NCBI RefSeq assembly: GCF_038595005.1
Contig: NZ_CP151997.1
Span: 124,001 to 188,000, forward strand
Direction of reading: 5' to 3'
From: Chryseomicrobium sp. FSL W7-1435
GTDB taxonomy: Bacteria > Bacillota > Bacilli > Bacillales_A > Planococcaceae
DNA: 64,000 bases
This document shows positions 1-7,860 of the stretch, piece after piece. The notes under the pieces were generated by a model. The model did not search any database. It saw only the letters and a program-made list of their open reading frames with translations, and was not told where the DNA came from. Position numbers and translations under genes: made by a program. Position 1 is the stretch's first letter, and the number at the start of each line of letters is the position of its first letter.

Positions 1-24
1 TAATCCAAATACACGATTTTTCAT
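1..24 (-). CDS. Start of a gene running off the left edge
   Basis: Only the first eight codons are in the window (reading MKNRVFGL). The ATG is preceded on the minus strand by AAAAAAGGAGC and a 6-base spacer, a strong ribosome-binding site, so I take it as a genuine partial gene divergent from the GyrI-like gene that follows. The product cannot be named from eight residues. Confidence 0.6.
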
Positions 25-76
25 GTAAAAGCTCCTTTTTTAAATGATCTTCCTAAAATTGAACGGAGGAATTTGA

Positions 77-520
77 ATGCCAGCTCATAAACTCATTACT
101 TTACGTGCCTTAGTTTCACGACACACTGGTACTTTTCAAGAGTATTCTACCATTGTACCTGAAAAAGCTCGTGTTTTTTTAGAGAACTTACAAAATACAG
201 ACTATCAAGCACATGTTGAGGTTGCGTTATTTGAACCACAATCCCATGTAGATCACCTAGAAGGGGTCTTTTATGTTGGCGTTCTTGTATCGAAACAACC
301 TTCCCATCCACCTGCCGGAATGGAGTATATCGAAATAGAACGGGATTATGCCTTCGCGCGCGGTACTACAGAGGAAATTGGCGAGCTTCACCAAACTTTA
401 ACCAACTGGATGCTCGAAAATAAATTGCAATTTGATTTTAGTGGCTATGTGGTGGAAATGTACTTCCCCACTGAGCATGGGGAAGAAGTGGAAATCTACC
501 TTCCTATTAAGTCCGTTTGA
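77..520 (+). CDS. GyrI-like / effector-binding domain protein
   Basis: A 147-residue stand-alone protein that resembles the GyrI-like small-molecule-binding fold (AraC/BmrR effector-binding type). The visible signs are an alternating beta/alpha pattern, an aromatic YIEIERDYAFARG segment and a C-terminal EMYFP...VEIYLPIK stretch typical of that fold. It has no DNA-binding domain, so it may bind or sequester a small molecule rather than act as a regulator. GGAGG lies 8 bases before the ATG. It is monocistronic, ending at a strong bidirectional hairpin. The ligand is unknown; the family call rests on fold-like features only. Confidence 0.65.
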   Translation: MPAHKLITLRALVSRHTGTFQEYSTIVPEKARVFLENLQNTDYQAHVEVALFEPQSHVDHLEGVFYVGVLVSKQPSHPPAGMEYIEIERDYAFARGTTEEIGELHQTLTNWMLENKLQFDFSGYVVEMYFPTEHGEEVEIYLPIKSV

Positions 521-540
521 TTGTTTGCCTTAGTACGTAA

Positions 541-575
541 AAGAACTCTCAGTATCCGCACTGAGAGTTCTTTTT
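541..575. terminator. Bidirectional intrinsic terminator
   Basis: A 13-bp perfect stem (541-553 with 560-572) with a 6-base loop, followed by T-rich sequence on both strands. It serves the GyrI-like gene on the plus strand and the MBL-fold hydrolase on the minus strand. Confidence 0.9.
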
Positions 576-583
576 GTTACTAA

Positions 584-1684
584 TTAGATTACTGGTTTCC
601 ACCAAGTTTTGGTTTCGTAAGAGTCCAATTGAGCAACGTCCAACGTTTCTCCTATTTTAGGGATAACAACGTGTGCGTCATGCTCGCGACCCAGTTCCAT
701 CATTTGCTCAGGAGGATCGTCCCACTTATGAAACGCCAGTGTAAAAGCACCCCAATGGACCGGTAGTACATGTTTCCCGCGAGAATCAAGAAACGCCTGC
801 ATACTTTCGTCTGGATGCATATGAACACCTGGCCAACGTTCATCATATTGACCTGTCTCCATCACAACAAGGTCAAAGGGGCCGAACCGACGACCGATTT
901 CTTCAAAATGCTTGCCATAACCGCTGTCTCCACTGTAGAAAATGCGGTAATCGTCCCATTCGAAAACCCACGAACACCATAAAGTCTCTCCATAGTCTAC
1001 ACCTAGACGTCCTGAAAAATGACGTGCCGGAGCTGCTGTGAATCGCATGCCATCCTCTTGAACAGACTCCCACCAATCCATCTCAAATATACGATGTTTT
1101 GGTACACCCCATCCTTCCAATCGACTGCCGAGTCCTAATGGTACAAAGAACTTACGTACACGGTCTTTAATCTGTTGTAGCGTATCATAGTCAAGATGAT
1201 CGTAATGATCATGGGAGTAGATGACATAATCAATCTCCTCAAGACATGCTGTGTCAAAAGGATCTACAACAGGATAGCGCATATCCTTCACTTGGAATGG
1301 TAGTGGAACTTTTCCGAGCATCGGGTCTACCAATATGATTTTATTTTTCCATTCAATCAAGAAACATGAATGGCCAAGCCACGTAACATGAGGTGTTTGA
1401 ACATTATCATGACAGCTGAACTTTTCACTTGGCATTGGGTTCGCCGGATGTAAGTCTGCTTTCCCTACAAAATAGTCCTTGGCGAGGCTTTGTATTGTTT
1501 CAAATCCGCCGGGTGAAACGATAGGTGGCGTATTTCGAAATTTACCATCTTTGTAGTGTGGCAGTTCATTAAATTGTATCTTTTGAGAACGAGTGACGCG
1601 CTTCCCGAACGTTGGATTGGCCACTAGATAAGCCGCACCCGCAGCTACCAATGCGCCGGCTATCCATCTTTTCTTTATCTGCAT
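584..1684 (-). CDS. MBL-fold metal-dependent hydrolase, NAPE-PLD-like, membrane-anchored
   Basis: A 366-residue metallo-beta-lactamase-fold hydrolase. The metal site is the SHDHYDHLD motif, with later ligands in FYSGDSGYG and PVHWGAF. WLGHSCFLIEW and VDPML are typical of the COG2220 / N-acyl-phosphatidylethanolamine-hydrolysing phospholipase D branch. Residues 8-26 form a hydrophobic segment after KKR, probably an N-terminal membrane anchor. The frame is open three codons further to a GTG, but AGAGG is placed for the ATG at 1684. Real substrates of the bacterial members are mostly unknown, so a lipid role is only suggestive. It probably acts at the membrane. Confidence 0.82.
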   Translation of the reverse strand: MQIKKRWIAGALVAAGAAYLVANPTFGKRVTRSQKIQFNELPHYKDGKFRNTPPIVSPGGFETIQSLAKDYFVGKADLHPANPMPSEKFSCHDNVQTPHVTWLGHSCFLIEWKNKIILVDPMLGKVPLPFQVKDMRYPVVDPFDTACLEEIDYVIYSHDHYDHLDYDTLQQIKDRVRKFFVPLGLGSRLEGWGVPKHRIFEMDWWESVQEDGMRFTAAPARHFSGRLGVDYGETLWCSWVFEWDDYRIFYSGDSGYGKHFEEIGRRFGPFDLVVMETGQYDERWPGVHMHPDESMQAFLDSRGKHVLPVHWGAFTLAFHKWDDPPEQMMELGREHDAHVVIPKIGETLDVAQLDSYETKTWWKPVI

Positions 1685-1736
1685 GTACTCCACCTCTTTT
1701 TATAAAGTGTATTCCCTATTTATTTGACCTAGTAAA

Positions 1737-2402
1737 CTACTCCTCAATAATTTCCCAGCCTTGTTCTTTTGCATAGCGCTTCAATTCTACATCTGGTTGG
1801 ACTGCAACTGGATGACCAACTAAATCAAGCACATCCACATCATAGATGCTATCTCCATAGGCATAGCTTTCTTCCCAGTTCACTTCTACACCCTCTAAAC
1901 TCTCTTCAATCCGAACAAGCTTTTGACGTTCATGTACATGAGAGAGCTCTCGAACTTTCACTAACTTGCCATTTTCAAATGGCACCTGAGTACCTAATTT
2001 TTCATCAATCGGTAATTCTTTCAGAACTTCATCGAGCATGACATCAAATGCACCTGATATGACAAGTACACGATGCCCTTGTTGATGATGCCAGTTCAGT
2101 CGATTAATTACTTCTTGATTAAAGTCATCTGCCATTTCTCGTGCCATCTCTTGAAAATAAGCCCGCAATTCCAATTCACTTAAGCCCTCGAATGTCTTTA
2201 AATAGATTTCCATAGCCTTTTTACGCATCGTCTTTTCTGGTGTCATCTTCACTTTATATAAGAAGTAAACCGGCATCAGTCGTCTCATGAACTTTTTATA
2301 GCGATTACCATATTGCTCGTGTCGTTGTAGAAAACGCATTAACAACGTAAACGTCTCATGCTTGTAAATAGTGCGGTCAAAATCAAATAGTGCTACCTTC
2401 AT
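1737..2402 (-). CDS. HAD-superfamily IB phosphatase (SerB-like)
   Basis: A 221-residue HAD hydrolase. Motif I is DFDRT at the N-terminus (nucleophile Asp plus acid/base Asp), motif II is the SGAF segment, and motif III/IV is YGDSIYDVDVL. An alpha-helical cap lies between motifs I and II (roughly residues 20-90), as in subfamily IB with phosphoserine phosphatases. The ATG at 2402 is preceded by GGGGGA, so the TTG two codons upstream is not needed. The substrate is unassigned; phosphoserine or a phospholipid-derived phosphate are both possible in this family. Confidence 0.82.
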   Translation of the reverse strand: MKVALFDFDRTIYKHETFTLLMRFLQRHEQYGNRYKKFMRRLMPVYFLYKVKMTPEKTMRKKAMEIYLKTFEGLSELELRAYFQEMAREMADDFNQEVINRLNWHHQQGHRVLVISGAFDVMLDEVLKELPIDEKLGTQVPFENGKLVKVRELSHVHERQKLVRIEESLEGVEVNWEESYAYGDSIYDVDVLDLVGHPVAVQPDVELKRYAKEQGWEIIEE

Positions 2403-2470
2403 ATCCAATCCCCCAAGTTACTTTGTTTCTTCTAGTGTACAGGATAGCGCATTGGCTTGCGAGAAATGAC

Positions 2471-2500
2471 AAAAAGCGAAACCCTGTAAAGGCTTCGCTT
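2471..2500 (-). terminator. Intrinsic terminator after the CatE-like gene
   Basis: On the minus strand AAGCGAA pairs with TTCGCTT (2474-2480 with 2494-2500), with extra GG/CC pairs inside, and is followed by a T-run. Confidence 0.75.
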
Positions 2501-2505
2501 GAACT

Positions 2506-3354
2506 TTAATAAACTATATGAATTTCATTCCCCGCTGGGTCTTCTGTAAGGAGTACTTCTGTCACCCACTCAACTCGAGCACCACTAGCTTCTAACCGCT
2601 TTGCGAGTTCTTTTTGTTTACTAGCATTTTTCACATCTAGTGTGAAATGGACAAGCCCCACTGAATGTTTAGCCGGTTGAGGCGCCCCTACTCCATTCCA
2701 AACGTTTAAACCGATGTGATGATGGTAACGATTATCGGCAATAAATAATGCTTGATGACCATAACGCGTCACCACTTCAAAATCGAGTGCTTGGGTATAA
2801 AATTGTTCAGCTGCTTGTAGGTCGTCTACATGGAGATGAATATGTCCCATAACAGTGTCATGCGGAAGACCTGTCCATTCTGATACTGTTTCCTTCGCTA
2901 ACAAATCGTTGAAATCGAGTGGATCTACAGTCATTTCTACAGAATCTCCTTGCCAGGTCCATTCTTCTGGCAAACGATCCCGGTAAATTTCAATGCCATT
3001 ACCATCGGGATCTGCAAAATAGAGAGCTTCACTCACTTTATGATCAGAAGAACCAAGCTGAATCCCTTGCTGAACAAGATGAGGTACAAGACTTGCAAGT
3101 GCTTGACGAGTTGGCAACAGAATTGCAAAATGATAGAGCCCTGTAGTTCGAGCTTCTTTTCGCTGAACGTCTTTTGGCTGAATAAGTGTTAACAAAGGCG
3201 TTTTTCCATCTGCTGTCAGTTCAACTTTAGTTGTTGATCCTGTTAATACACGAAATCCAATTACCTGTTCGTAAAAAGCCGTGGAACGGGAAAGGTCTGT
3301 CACATTTAATGTGACATTGGCCACAAATGTAGTGGGTTTTTGATGAAAGTTCAT
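2506..3354 (-). CDS. catE: Two-domain VOC protein, CatE-like ring-cleaving dioxygenase
   Basis: A 282-residue protein with two vicinal-oxygen-chelate domains (about residues 8-125 and 165-282). Length and layout match Bacillus CatE, an Fe(II) catechol-2,3-dioxygenase that removes catechols. Candidate metal ligands are the His in GHIHLHVDD, the His cluster in YHHHIGLNVW and the late Glu in GNEIHIVY. It stands alone with its own strong promoter and a large palindrome across the -10 region, suggesting repression by a redox-sensing regulator (inference). A glyoxalase-type reaction cannot be excluded. Confidence 0.75.
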   Translation of the reverse strand: MNFHQKPTTFVANVTLNVTDLSRSTAFYEQVIGFRVLTGSTTKVELTADGKTPLLTLIQPKDVQRKEARTTGLYHFAILLPTRQALASLVPHLVQQGIQLGSSDHKVSEALYFADPDGNGIEIYRDRLPEEWTWQGDSVEMTVDPLDFNDLLAKETVSEWTGLPHDTVMGHIHLHVDDLQAAEQFYTQALDFEVVTRYGHQALFIADNRYHHHIGLNVWNGVGAPQPAKHSVGLVHFTLDVKNASKQKELAKRLEASGARVEWVTEVLLTEDPAGNEIHIVY

Positions 3355-3369
3355 AATCGCACTCCTAAC

Positions 3370-3400
3370 TTACTATTTGTAACTTAGTTTATAATAGTAA
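3370..3400 (-). promoter_or_regulatory. Candidate operator palindrome of the catE-like gene
   Basis: A 31-bp dyad centred at 3385: outer arms TTACTAT (3370-3376) and ATAGTAA (3394-3400), inner AACT/AGTT (3381-3389). It covers the -10 and much of the spacer, so binding would block transcription. TACTAT/ATAGTA arms recall operators of MarR/DUF24 redox repressors such as YodB/CatR (family knowledge); no such regulator is adjacent. Confidence 0.5.
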
Positions 3401-3414
3401 TCTAAAAATGTCAA
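3386..3414 (-). promoter_or_regulatory. SigA-type promoter of the catE-like gene
   Basis: TTGACA (3409-3414 on the minus strand), a 17-bp spacer and TAAACT (3386-3391). Confidence 0.65.
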
Positions 3415-3430
3415 TAGTTGCTGTCTAACA

Positions 3431-3456
3431 AAAATAACCACTCGTTAAAAGTGGTT
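3431..3456 (-). terminator. Intrinsic terminator of the ABC exporter unit
   Basis: AACCACT pairs with AGTGGTT (3436-3442 with 3450-3456) and is followed by TATTTTTG on the minus strand. It overlaps the last bases of the small membrane protein gene. Confidence 0.7.
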
Positions 3457-3643
3457 AAAAGGCGTCTCGATTAGATGATTTACTGTCCATTTTACTAGAA
3501 ATTTCTTGCAACACGCGAACTTTAGCACGCTGTGTCTGAATGATTTGAACCATAAACCAAATAACGAAACCTATGATCGCTAAAATAAATACTAAGTATA
3601 AAATTGAGAATATCCCAAAACCAATTGTTGTCATACTACTCAT
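3455..3643 (-). CDS. Small single-span membrane protein
   Basis: A 62-residue protein with one long hydrophobic helix (about residues 8-35) and a charged C-terminal tail rich in Lys, Arg and Ser. It is preceded by AAGGGGG at good spacing before the ATG. It lies 55 bases downstream of the ABC exporter on the same strand and is closed by a terminator, so the two are likely co-transcribed. No family is recognised; a role as an accessory or regulatory peptide of the exporter is possible but unproven. Confidence 0.6.
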   Translation of the reverse strand: MSSMTTIGFGIFSILYLVFILAIIGFVIWFMVQIIQTQRAKVRVLQEISSKMDSKSSNRDAF

Positions 3644-3698
3644 TCGTTTCGCCCCCTTAGTTATTTATACGGATGGAGCACTTAAAGGTTTCATGACT

Positions 3699-5405
3699 TT
3701 AAGAGAGGAGCTGGGCATTGCGCACAAGTTCTTGGTAATATGGATTGGTTTGAACTAGTTGTTGATGGGTACCTGCACCGCGCACACCTTTGTCACGAAT
3801 GACAATGAGTTGATCGGCATGCTGTACAGTAGAAAGCCTATGGGCAATGATCAGCGTTGTTCGATTCTTCATAATCGTTTGAAGTGCTTCTTGAACCAAA
3901 CGTTCAGACTCTGTATCCAGGCTAGAAGTGGCTTCATCCAATAACAAGATTTGTGGGTTTCGTATGACAGCACGCGCAATAGCGATTCGTTGTCGTTGTC
4001 CACCTGAGAGCTTAATGCCGCCCTCCCCTACAGGAGTTTCAAGACCTTGTTCAAGTTTTGTGACAAACTCCCATGCGTTGGCTTGTCGCAAGGCTTGCTC
4101 TAGTGTTTGATCATCAATTAGTTCTGGTGTGACTCCGTACAAAACATTATCACGTATAGTTCCGTTCATTAGCGGGCTTTCCTGAGATACATAACCAAAA
4201 AGACCTCGCCAATCTGCCAGGCGAATGGAACGAATGTCGGTAGAACCATAGAGAATTTCTCCCGAGCGTTGTTCATAGAAACGCTGTAGCAATGAAAACA
4301 TGGTTGTTTTCCCACCACCACTCTCTCCTACAAACGCTGTCACTTTGCCTTTAGGTAATGTAAACGTCAGATTTTCAAGAATCACGTTCTCCCCATAAGC
4401 GAATGTTACGCCATTGATTTGAATATCTTGCTCACTTGAAGGCAGTGCCTGACCTTCTGCTTGCTCTTGTGGACGCAGTAGAATATCTTTAATTCGCTCA
4501 GTGGCACCCACTGTCTTCTGATAAGCTGTAAAAAAGCTAGCCATTTGAGTAAACGGAACAATGATTTGTATTAAATAGAAGATGATAGCGACCAGTGCTC
4601 CCGCAGTAAGTGCTCCTGAAGCCACTTGGGCTCCCCCATAACCAAACACGACAATCAACACAAGAGTCATCACCAGTGTCATCACGGGTGATAAAACGGC
4701 AACAAGCTTAGCTTCTTTCAAATAGAACGAATAGATTCGTTGCACTTGTTGCTCACCATTTACCTGCTCTTTCGGTTCTGACTGACTGTATTTTACTAGT
4801 CGAATATTTTGTAGCACTCTTCCCAGTTGAGCACTAAACGTCGCCACTTCATCTTGAGTAGACTTTGCCACTTTGGACATCTTACGGCCAATCGGGAACA
4901 TGATGGCGAGCGTGACTGGGACTGAGATCAACAGAATTAGTGTCATCTTCCAATCAATCCAAATGAGGATTGCAACGGCCCCAATCACGGTTAAAATACT
5001 AGTGAAAAATGTGATGAGGTGGTCCGTAATTAACGACTTAATGACACCCGTATCTTGCAAGATCCGACTCATCAACTCCCCAGACTCCTCTTCATCAAAG
5101 AAGTTTACAGGTAAACCAAGAACATGTTTCCATACTTCGTTTCGAATAAAGGCAACTACGTATTCTCCAATTTTTCTCATCAAATAAAACGCAATACCTG
5201 AGAGCACAGCCTGGACCACTAATAGCAGTGCAACTGCTGCTAACATGAGCGGGCTGATGCCACCTTCAGTAAAACTATCGATAAAGTTCATCGTCAGCAA
5301 TGGAATCACTAACCCAAATGCCGTTTCAACAAGACTAAACGTAAACGCAATGGCTATCATCCACTTTGGCCATTTCATTCCAGCAACCAAGGATTTCATC
5401 TTCAT
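3699..5405 (-). CDS. ABC multidrug half-exporter, BmrA-like (TMD-NBD)
   Basis: A type IV ABC exporter half-transporter of about 568 residues that should act as a homodimer in the membrane. The first ~310 residues carry six transmembrane helices; the nucleotide-binding domain follows. Visible motifs are Walker A GESGGGKTT (about 360-368), a Q-loop in GYVSQESPLMNGT, signature LSGGQRQR, Walker B ILLLDEATSSLD and the H-loop AHRLS. Size and motif spacing fit BmrA/YvcC-type drug exporters. The longest frame starts four codons earlier, but GGGAG fits the ATG at 5405. The substrate is unknown. Confidence 0.88.
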   Translation of the reverse strand: MKMKSLVAGMKWPKWMIAIAFTFSLVETAFGLVIPLLTMNFIDSFTEGGISPLMLAAVALLLVVQAVLSGIAFYLMRKIGEYVVAFIRNEVWKHVLGLPVNFFDEEESGELMSRILQDTGVIKSLITDHLITFFTSILTVIGAVAILIWIDWKMTLILLISVPVTLAIMFPIGRKMSKVAKSTQDEVATFSAQLGRVLQNIRLVKYSQSEPKEQVNGEQQVQRIYSFYLKEAKLVAVLSPVMTLVMTLVLIVVFGYGGAQVASGALTAGALVAIIFYLIQIIVPFTQMASFFTAYQKTVGATERIKDILLRPQEQAEGQALPSSEQDIQINGVTFAYGENVILENLTFTLPKGKVTAFVGESGGGKTTMFSLLQRFYEQRSGEILYGSTDIRSIRLADWRGLFGYVSQESPLMNGTIRDNVLYGVTPELIDDQTLEQALRQANAWEFVTKLEQGLETPVGEGGIKLSGGQRQRIAIARAVIRNPQILLLDEATSSLDTESERLVQEALQTIMKNRTTLIIAHRLSTVQHADQLIVIRDKGVRGAGTHQQLVQTNPYYQELVRNAQLLS

Positions 5406-5517
5406 TTCATCTCCCATCTTATCTGACCACCTATTTTTATTTAAAACTGATACTTTTTGAGGGTTCAGTTCCTTGGTAAAGTAGGAGTAACTTAATTTAA
5501 AGAAAGAAGGAATTTGT

Positions 5518-6066
5518 ATGCAAAACCCTCAATCTTTGTCTCGACCTATAGCGCGTGGCAAAACATTTGATTTAATTTTAACATCAATGTTGGTTGCATT
5601 AGTATTTGTATCTACTATGTTGTTAAATATTCGTATTCCATTCTTCGCAGCCAATGGTGGATTGGTCCACTTAGGAACAGCGATGCTTTTCATTTCTGCG
5701 ATGTTGTTCGGACCAAAAAAAGGCGCAGCAGCTGGTGCACTCGGTATGGGACTATTTGATATCATGGGAGGCTGGTTAGTATGGGCTCCCATCACAATCG
5801 TTGCCCGTGGTATTCAAGGCTATGTAGTCGGTAAAGTCGCTTGGTCGAAAAACCGAAATGGCACTAGTATTGGTTGGAATATCGCTGCGGCTGTAATCTC
5901 GATTCCGTTTATGCTAGTCGTGTACTACATCGGAGAGGCAATCATGTTTTCAAGCTTTGTCATTCCGTTAGCATCTATACCTGGCAATTTGATTCAAAAT
6001 GCCGTAGGGTTACTAATTGCAATTCCTGTAGTCATTGCATTAAAAAAATTACCATACTTCAAATAA
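5518..6066 (+). CDS. ECF transporter S component (vitamin unassigned)
   Basis: A 182-residue integral membrane protein with five or six hydrophobic helices, fitting the substrate-binding S component of energy-coupling-factor vitamin importers. The conserved-looking stretch around HLGTAMLFISAMLFGPKKGA and the following G-rich DIMGGW region match the ECF_trnsprt family. The shared A, A' and T subunits are not in this window, which is normal for group II systems. AAGGA lies 8 bases before the ATG. I found no recognisable riboswitch in the short leader, so the substrate remains open. Confidence 0.72.
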   Translation: MQNPQSLSRPIARGKTFDLILTSMLVALVFVSTMLLNIRIPFFAANGGLVHLGTAMLFISAMLFGPKKGAAAGALGMGLFDIMGGWLVWAPITIVARGIQGYVVGKVAWSKNRNGTSIGWNIAAAVISIPFMLVVYYIGEAIMFSSFVIPLASIPGNLIQNAVGLLIAIPVVIALKKLPYFK

Positions 6067-6070
6067 AACA

Positions 6071-6104
6071 AAGCACGGCCATCAAAAAACTGATGGCCGT
6101 GCTT
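6071..6104. terminator. Strong bidirectional terminator
   Basis: A 14-bp perfect stem (6071-6084 with 6091-6104) with T- and A-rich flanks, shared by the convergent S-component and exchanger genes. Confidence 0.92.
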
Positions 6105-6111
6105 TTCATTA

Positions 6112-7125
6112 TTAAGATACAAACAATAAATAGGTTGTTACAAAATAGACGAGGACTGTCAGTATTGATGGAATTAAATACATTGCTGAGCTGGTTGTTG
6201 GTTTACGACGAATTCCGTAAATGGCTAGTAGCGATAAGAATGTAATACTTATGCCCGTAATAATATGACTTGCTGCAGCAGCATTTAATATGGATCCATC
6301 TCGGTAGACGATATCAGACATGACGAGAATTAACATATTAAAAATGTTACTTCCCAAGATTGAACCAAATGCTAAGTTTACATTTCGTAAGCGAAGGGCC
6401 ACATACACGGAAACAACTTCTGGCAATGAAGTTGTTCCAGCAATTAAGAAACTACCAACAAAGCTTGAGCCAAGACCTGTCAATCTAGCGATTTGGTCAC
6501 CTAAAATCGATAATGCTGTCCCCGCACCCATAATGACAAGTGCCGCAATCGTAAAACCGATAATGGCTTTCTTTAAAGTGATATCTGAGTGTGGGTTACC
6601 AGGCTTTTTATTAGATTTCTTTTCTTCTTTAGGTTCTACAACTGGTTGCATCGAAGAAGACTTTTTATTCATGTAGATAAGACCCGCAATATAAATGACT
6701 AAAATGGCAATCATGTCGATACCGACTCCAAATACAGCCGGCGTCTGGCTATAGACTAATCCTGAAAGCGCCAATGCGGTAAGAATAATTGCTAATACAG
6801 CTGTGTAAAGATGTGTGCTATCGATTTGTTCATATAATTTCTTCTTACGGAAATATAAATCAAACAAAGCTAACACAAATAAATTAAATAAATTTGAGCC
6901 AAGGACATTTCCTACTGCGATGTCGGGATTTCCGATAACTACTGCTGAAATACTTGTCGTGACTTCTGGCAAGGAAGTCGCTCCAGCTAGTAGAACGGTA
7001 CCGACCAACATGCCCCCCATAGATGTTTTAGTACTTAAGACGTCTGCGAACGTTGATAGCTTCATAGCCGCGTAAAGGGTAATACCCGCCACAAGAATAA
7101 ATAAGATATAGACCATTGCATTCAC
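6112..7125 (-). CDS. CaCA-family cation exchanger (YrbG-like), Mn2+-riboswitch controlled
   Basis: A 337-residue membrane antiporter of the Ca2+/cation exchanger superfamily. The two alpha-repeats are visible: GATSLPEVTTS...GNVLGSNLFN near residues 47-85 and GTTSLPEVVSV...GSILGSNIFN near 230-268. A Lys/Glu-rich cytoplasmic loop (about 160-180) separates the two five-helix halves. The family usually moves Ca2+, but the leader carries a yybP-ykoY Mn2+ aptamer with an overlapping terminator, which predicts induction by Mn2+ and a role in Mn2+ (or mixed) efflux. AAGGAGTG precedes the ATG. Confidence 0.88.
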   Translation of the reverse strand: MNAMVYILFILVAGITLYAAMKLSTFADVLSTKTSMGGMLVGTVLLAGATSLPEVTTSISAVVIGNPDIAVGNVLGSNLFNLFVLALFDLYFRKKKLYEQIDSTHLYTAVLAIILTALALSGLVYSQTPAVFGVGIDMIAILVIYIAGLIYMNKKSSSMQPVVEPKEEKKSNKKPGNPHSDITLKKAIIGFTIAALVIMGAGTALSILGDQIARLTGLGSSFVGSFLIAGTTSLPEVVSVYVALRLRNVNLAFGSILGSNIFNMLILVMSDIVYRDGSILNAAAASHIITGISITFLSLLAIYGIRRKPTTSSAMYLIPSILTVLVYFVTTYLLFVS

Positions 7126-7148
7126 TCCTTCTATGTTGGAAAGTAGTC

Positions 7149-7210
7149 ACAAAAAAAGACCTTTTTATGAAAACACCTGACAAATCAGTCTGTTTTCATA
7201 AAAAGGTCTT
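7149..7210 (-). terminator. Riboswitch expression-platform terminator
   Basis: A 20-bp perfect inverted repeat (7156-7175 with 7191-7210), capped by an inner CTGA/TCAG, and followed on the minus strand by seven T. Its 5' arm contains the AAGACCTTTTTATG segment that is also the 3' end of the aptamer, so the two structures exclude each other. Confidence 0.88.
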
Positions 7211-7298
7211 GTGCGCTCAAAAGATTGAGCGGGACGGTCCGGGTACATTGTACCGAATTGACGAACACGTCGCTTGTCACTACTCCCCTATTTATAAA
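7197..7298 (-). ncRNA. yybP-ykoY Mn2+ riboswitch aptamer
   Basis: Read on the minus strand, the leader carries the conserved pieces of the yybP-ykoY class in order: GGGGAGTAG near the 5' end, CGTCAATTCG, ACCCGGA, hairpins GGTAC/GTACC and GCTCAA/TTGAGC, and a 3' AAGACCTTT. The closing helix P1 pairs ATAAATAGG with CCTTTTTAT, with one mismatch. Mn2+ binding would hold this 3' strand in P1 and free the downstream terminator from forming, so this is a predicted transcriptional ON switch. Confidence 0.9.
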
Positions 7299-7301
7299 AA
7301 T

Positions 7302-7330
7302 AGTATACCTTATCTTTTCTTAGCTGTCCA
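7302..7330 (-). promoter_or_regulatory. SigA-type promoter of the riboswitch-exchanger unit
   Basis: TGGACA (7325-7330), a 17-bp spacer and TATACT (7302-7307) on the minus strand. The expected start lies just before the aptamer. Confidence 0.75.
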
Positions 7331-7399
7331 GTCAGAACTGTTTTTGAAACTTATCCGGATGACTTACCGTCTTATAGAAAGCAGAAAGGTGGGACTACT

Positions 7400-7771
7400 A
7401 TGAAAAAAATCGTGATTGTCATAGGGATGCTGATGGTCTCCATCGGTCTATTTGCGCTTTATGAACGGCTCGAGCATCCGCCTCTTCCGTTTTCTTCGTT
7501 AACTCCTCCAGAAGTCGCAAAGCGAATTTCTTCTTCGGATGCGCCTTTGGTTTATTTAACAGAAGAAGAGGATTCGTTGTGGTATGCGGTGAAAGAAAAA
7601 CGTGTAGATCTAGCCAATCAACGCATCGAAGAATTTATGGCATCTCAAGGTTGGGAGCTGCGAGAAAGAGATGGCAGTGGTTTGTTCTTTGCCCGCCCTG
7701 ATGATGAAATTGTACTGACTACTCAAAAATGGACGAGAAATTATATGCTTGTAAAGGTCCCGAAAGGATAA
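7400..7771 (+). CDS. Small secreted or membrane-anchored protein of unknown function
   Basis: A 123-residue protein with an uncleaved-looking N-terminal hydrophobic helix (residues 3-21, no lipobox Cys) and a soluble remainder. The middle is a helical acidic/basic segment and the C-terminus is beta-rich (GSGLFFARPDDEIVLTTQKWT). AAAGGTGGG precedes the ATG. The stop lies inside the following terminator hairpin. I do not recognise the family. It sits directly upstream of the ECF sigma operon but has its own terminator, so it is probably not part of it. Confidence 0.65.
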   Translation: MKKIVIVIGMLMVSIGLFALYERLEHPPLPFSSLTPPEVAKRISSSDAPLVYLTEEEDSLWYAVKEKRVDLANQRIEEFMASQGWELRERDGSGLFFARPDDEIVLTTQKWTRNYMLVKVPKG

Positions 7772-7799
7772 CTTCATCCTTCGGGGCTTTTCTTTTTTT
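7753..7799 (+). terminator. Intrinsic terminator
   Basis: CCCGAAAGGAT pairs with ATCCTTCGGG (7759-7769 with 7776-7785, one bulge) followed by CTTTTCTTTTTTT. Confidence 0.85.
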
Positions 7800-7807
7800 A
7801 GTTTGTG

Positions 7808-7834
7808 TGAAACCATAAAGAGATGTGTGTTGTC
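7808..7834 (+). promoter_or_regulatory. Candidate ECF-sigma autoregulatory promoter
   Basis: TGAAAC (7808-7813), a 17-bp spacer and TGTC (7831-7834), close to the TGAAAC-N16-CGTC promoters of Bacillus ECF sigma factors. It lies about 27 bases before the GTG of the sigma gene, as expected for autoregulation. The first -10 base differs from the consensus C. Confidence 0.5.
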
Positions 7835-7860
7835 TAACGGATAGGAAAGGATGCGATGAT

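Noticed and set aside
3681-3703. Hairpin CTTAAAG/CTTTAAG at the end of the ABC exporter gene
   Set aside because: No T-run follows on the minus strand and the small membrane protein gene continues downstream, so it is not called a terminator.
4873-5187. A 104-residue plus-strand open frame
   Set aside because: It lies wholly inside the ABC exporter gene on the opposite strand, with no translation signal and no family likeness.
5418-5517. Possible vitamin riboswitch before the ECF S component
   Set aside because: The leader is under 100 bases and shows no thiamin, FMN, folate or cobalamin aptamer core.
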